Shown here: positions 61,830 to 64,000 of the stretch, one piece after another
Layout: every line of letters begins with the position of its first letter
Numbering within the stretch: position 1 is the stretch's first letter
Assembly (NCBI GenBank): GCA_002387565.1
Contig: DGJT01000032.1
Location: 75,086 to 139,085 of the forward strand
From: Akkermansiaceae bacterium UBA4589
GTDB taxonomy: Bacteria; Verrucomicrobiota; Verrucomicrobiia; Verrucomicrobiales; Akkermansiaceae
DNA length: 64,000 nucleotides
Direction of reading: 5' to 3'
The notes under the pieces: model-generated
What the model saw: only the letters and a program-made list of their open reading frames with translations
The model's database searches: none
What the model was told of the DNA's origin: nothing
Position numbers and translations under genes: made by a program

Positions 61830-62339
61830 TTACTTAGAAAAATGGATTTGTGAAGTGTGAACCGCAGGATTACAGAGCTCTGACTCAACGCGCTTGGCTA
61901 CATGCTCGATCAAGGCTTGATCTATATCTGCCTTATCCGCACTAACAAAGACTCGGTGTTGCAGTTGCAAACTATTTAATTCAAAGGTTTGCTCTGCTCC
62001 TTGGTAATAATTAAGAATAGCTTGCTGCTCTAAATCAAGAGCATCAGGGCGCATTTGGTACTCAAGGTAAAATAAAGTGCCTTCTGGGAGAACTAAATCA
62101 GCACTTGATGGAGCTGCTGTGAGTATTTGCGTCACCTCATCGAGGAGTACAGTCTTGGCAAATTCTTGCACTGCTGATTCCTCACCTGTAAATTCGATAT
62201 TGTAAAGGTTTGCTGTGGTAAAGCTAAAGGCTATCCCTGCAGAGGCTGCCGTTCTAATCGGAGTGTAGAGCACATGCTCTAAAGCCTTGCCCTTATTGTC
62301 TTTGGATGTAATCTCAAAGGTCATTTTTTGTGCCATCAT
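61830..62339 (-). CDS. Tandem PurS-like protein
   Basis: A 169-residue protein in the position where purS normally lies. Ordinary PurS is ~80 residues. This protein looks like two PurS-type units in a row: residues ~1-80 (DNKGKALEHVL, YNIEFTG, FAKTVLLDEVTQIL) and ~90-169 (EYQMRPDALDLEQQAIL, IEHVAKRVESELCNPAVH). Both have the pattern of a helix after a D-x-x-G/Q segment, an edge strand and a late helix. PurS bridges PurL and PurQ as a dimer, so a covalent dimer would be plausible. The identification rests on context and pattern only. Confidence 0.6.
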   Translation of the reverse strand: MMAQKMTFEITSKDNKGKALEHVLYTPIRTAASAGIAFSFTTANLYNIEFTGEESAVQEFAKTVLLDEVTQILTAAPSSADLVLPEGTLFYLEYQMRPDALDLEQQAILNYYQGAEQTFELNSLQLQHRVFVSADKADIDQALIEHVAKRVESELCNPAVHTSQIHFSK

Positions 62340-62350
62340 AATGATTTCAA

Positions 62351-63064
62351 TTAAGCTTGTTTAGAAATACGCTCAAGCACCTCTGCATACCCCTCCATGA
62401 CGCCACCTAGATCCTGTCTAAACCTGTCTTTGTCCATTTTCTTGCCTGTTTCTACATCCCACAAACGGCAAGTGTCTGGGCTAATCTCATCAGCAAGTAC
62501 GATAGTACCATCAGCTAGCTTGCCAAACTCAATTTTAAAATCAACGAGCTTTAAACCGCATTTAAGGAAGAAATCAATCATCACTTCATTGATGACTAGC
62601 GCCTTCTCCTTGAGGATTTGGCATTCTTCGGGAGTGGCTAAGCCTAGTTCGCGCGCATAATCATCATTAATTAATGGGTCACCTAGAGCATCACTTTTGT
62701 AAGAGAATTCAACTATGGGCGTCTTAAATGGAGTGCCTTCTGCAACACCTAAGCGTTTTGAGAAACCTCCTGCTGCTACATTGCGTACAATCACCTCTAC
62801 CATGAGGATGTCCACCTTCTTTACTAAGAGATTAATTTCATCTATATCTTCGATGAGGTGAGTCTCTACATTCTTTTCATGTAGCATTTGATACATCAGC
62901 AAAGTAATAGCCTTGTTGAGCTTACCCTTGTTGGCAAAATCAGCTTTTTTTTCTGCATTAAAGGCAGTTGCTTCATCTTTGAACTCCATTCGAAGGGCTT
63001 GTGCATCATCAGTAAGATAAAGCCTTTTTGCTTTGCCTTCGTATAGTGGTTGAGTGGACATCAT
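62351..63064 (-). CDS. purC: SAICAR synthetase
   Basis: A 237-residue PurC joining aspartate to CAIR in purine synthesis. LYEGKAKRLYLTDD is the N-terminal hallmark, and VIVRNVAAGGFSKRLG, EFSYKSDALGDPLIND and ADEISPDTCRLWD are the conserved core. It is the first gene of the leftward purine unit. ATGs at 63064 and 63061 are alternatives. It diverges from the ABC-F gene over a 150-base spacer, which must hold both promoters. Confidence 0.95.
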   Translation of the reverse strand: MMSTQPLYEGKAKRLYLTDDAQALRMEFKDEATAFNAEKKADFANKGKLNKAITLLMYQMLHEKNVETHLIEDIDEINLLVKKVDILMVEVIVRNVAAGGFSKRLGVAEGTPFKTPIVEFSYKSDALGDPLINDDYARELGLATPEECQILKEKALVINEVMIDFFLKCGLKLVDFKIEFGKLADGTIVLADEISPDTCRLWDVETGKKMDKDRFRQDLGGVMEGYAEVLERISKQA

Positions 63065-63214
63065 AAATTAATAATTAAGGTGGACAAGTTCTAGCTCATA
63101 AACACTAAATCGGTCAACCATATATCCACAAAAAAGATAGCAGTAAAAAATCCTCATCTACGCTGATTTTAGCCAGCACTTGACTAAGCTTCATTTAGTC
63201 TCTTTACTTCCTGC

Positions 63215-64000
63215 ATGTCAACAGCCCCTACCGCCAGTTCCATTGCCAGCGCTAAAGACCTCTGCGTACAGTACGGCCACCAAAAAGTCTTAGATGGAGC
63301 AACTCTCGCTATCCAAAAATCAGAGCGTATCGGTCTAGTCGGGCGTAACGGCTGCGGTAAGTCTACCTTCCTCAAAATTTGCGCAGGCATGGATACCGCT
63401 GATTCAGGGGATTACAGTATCAGAAATGGCATCATTATGGGATACCTTCCACAGAATTTTGAGCTCCCTGATGACTCTACCGTGCTTGACGCCACCATGT
63501 CTGGAGCACAAAAGGTGCTAGATATGATCACCGCTTATGAGAACTGTGACCCTTCAAGTGACGAAGGTGCTGAGCTCTTAGATAGTATTAACCACCATGA
63601 CGGCTGGACGCTAGACTCACGTGCTATTTCTATTCTTACTAATCTTAACGCCCCTCCCGTTGATCGTCTCGTTGGCACTCTATCTGGAGGAGAAAAACGT
63701 CGTGTCGCATTAGCTCGTGCTATCTTATCTCAGCCAGACTTACTCATCCTCGATGAGCCTACCAACCACCTTGATACTGAATCTATCCAATGGCTAGAGA
63801 CCTTCCTCTCACGTTACACAGGCACCTGCTTATTTGTGACCCATGACAGGTACTTTCTCGACCGAATCTCGACACGTATTGTAGAGATTTCTGAAGGCAA
63901 GTGTATCAGCTACCAAGGCAATTACACAGAATACCTTCTCTCACGTGCAGAACGCATGGAGCAAGAAGCAGCCAACGAACACAAACGCCAGCGATTCCTC
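63215..64000 (+). CDS. ABC-F family ATPase, N-terminal part
   Basis: The first 262 codons of a rightward gene cut by the window end. Walker A is GRNGCGKS, the signature LSGGEKRRVALARA, Walker B LLILDEPTNHLD and the H-loop THDRYFLDR. It has no membrane helices. A linker rich in Glu/Arg (SRAERMEQEAANEHKRQR) begins at the edge. The start is ATG 63215. The sequence is nearest to Uup/EttA-like ABC-F proteins, which act on ribosomes. Only one ATPase domain is visible, so the subgroup is undetermined. Confidence 0.88.
   Translation, partial: MSTAPTASSIASAKDLCVQYGHQKVLDGATLAIQKSERIGLVGRNGCGKSTFLKICAGMDTADSGDYSIRNGIIMGYLPQNFELPDDSTVLDATMSGAQKVLDMITAYENCDPSSDEGAELLDSINHHDGWTLDSRAISILTNLNAPPVDRLVGTLSGGEKRRVALARAILSQPDLLILDEPTNHLDTESIQWLETFLSRYTGTCLFVTHDRYFLDRISTRIVEISEGKCISYQGNYTEYLLSRAERMEQEAANEHKRQRFL

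Overview
The window is a gene-dense, AT-rich bacterial chromosome segment, mostly housekeeping genes, with no phage, IS element, CRISPR array or rRNA. The best lineage guess is the PVC group, probably Verrucomicrobiota. This rests on a TIGR04073-like exosortase-associated small protein, an SHD1-domain secreted protein, a bactofilin, a Bat-type von Willebrand operon with fused subunits, a lone Cys-type sulfatase and a glycyl-tRNA synthetase of the single-chain type. This is inference from gene content; no phylogeny was possible. Nearly every start codon lacks a Shine-Dalgarno sequence; the clear exception is the yqfF-like gene at 40215.

Left part (1-18000): the start of a dihydrolipoamide dehydrogenase diverges from a YhaM-like OB/HD nuclease. 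Two tiny membrane genes, an M20 dipeptidase, a YjbQ protein, class I fumarase and a sulfatase follow. A leftward run panD-TSUP transporter-acpS-cysK ends in a clear terminator and lies behind a tRNA-Arg(ACG). Then come moeA, a CAAX-type M48 protease and a SIMPL protein, aspS, a hexapeptide acyltransferase and metX.

Centre (18000-48400), almost all rightward: serA, two secreted proteins, queE, bactofilin, nadA, fabH, a TatD nuclease, gltX, a DEAD-box helicase, a secreted two-repeat protein split by an in-frame stop, acnA, the Bat operon (small membrane protein, BatA, BatB/C fusion, BatD/E fusion), phoH-yqfF-ybeY, gltB and a further VWA membrane protein.

Right part (48700-63100), all leftward: a heavy-metal RND efflux operon with a His-rich adaptor and a promoter overlapped by a palindrome and direct repeats, glyS, small membrane genes, a MntA-HepT toxin-antitoxin pair, and a purine operon purC-(tandem PurS-like)-purL-purQ followed by thiG. 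The window closes with the start of an ABC-F ATPase on the + strand.

The most unusual material is intergenic. A family of ~100-130 nt imperfect palindromes (2016-2150, 56551-56679 and an array at 48362-48747) keeps a short central motif and short boundary motifs while its arms change in sequence and stay complementary. Three members overlap the stop codon of the adjacent gene. A second small hairpin family with a fixed GAGTA loop, heptanucleotide tandem repeats and a dispersed 'cgccaaggcgcaaag' repeat occur in nearby spacers.
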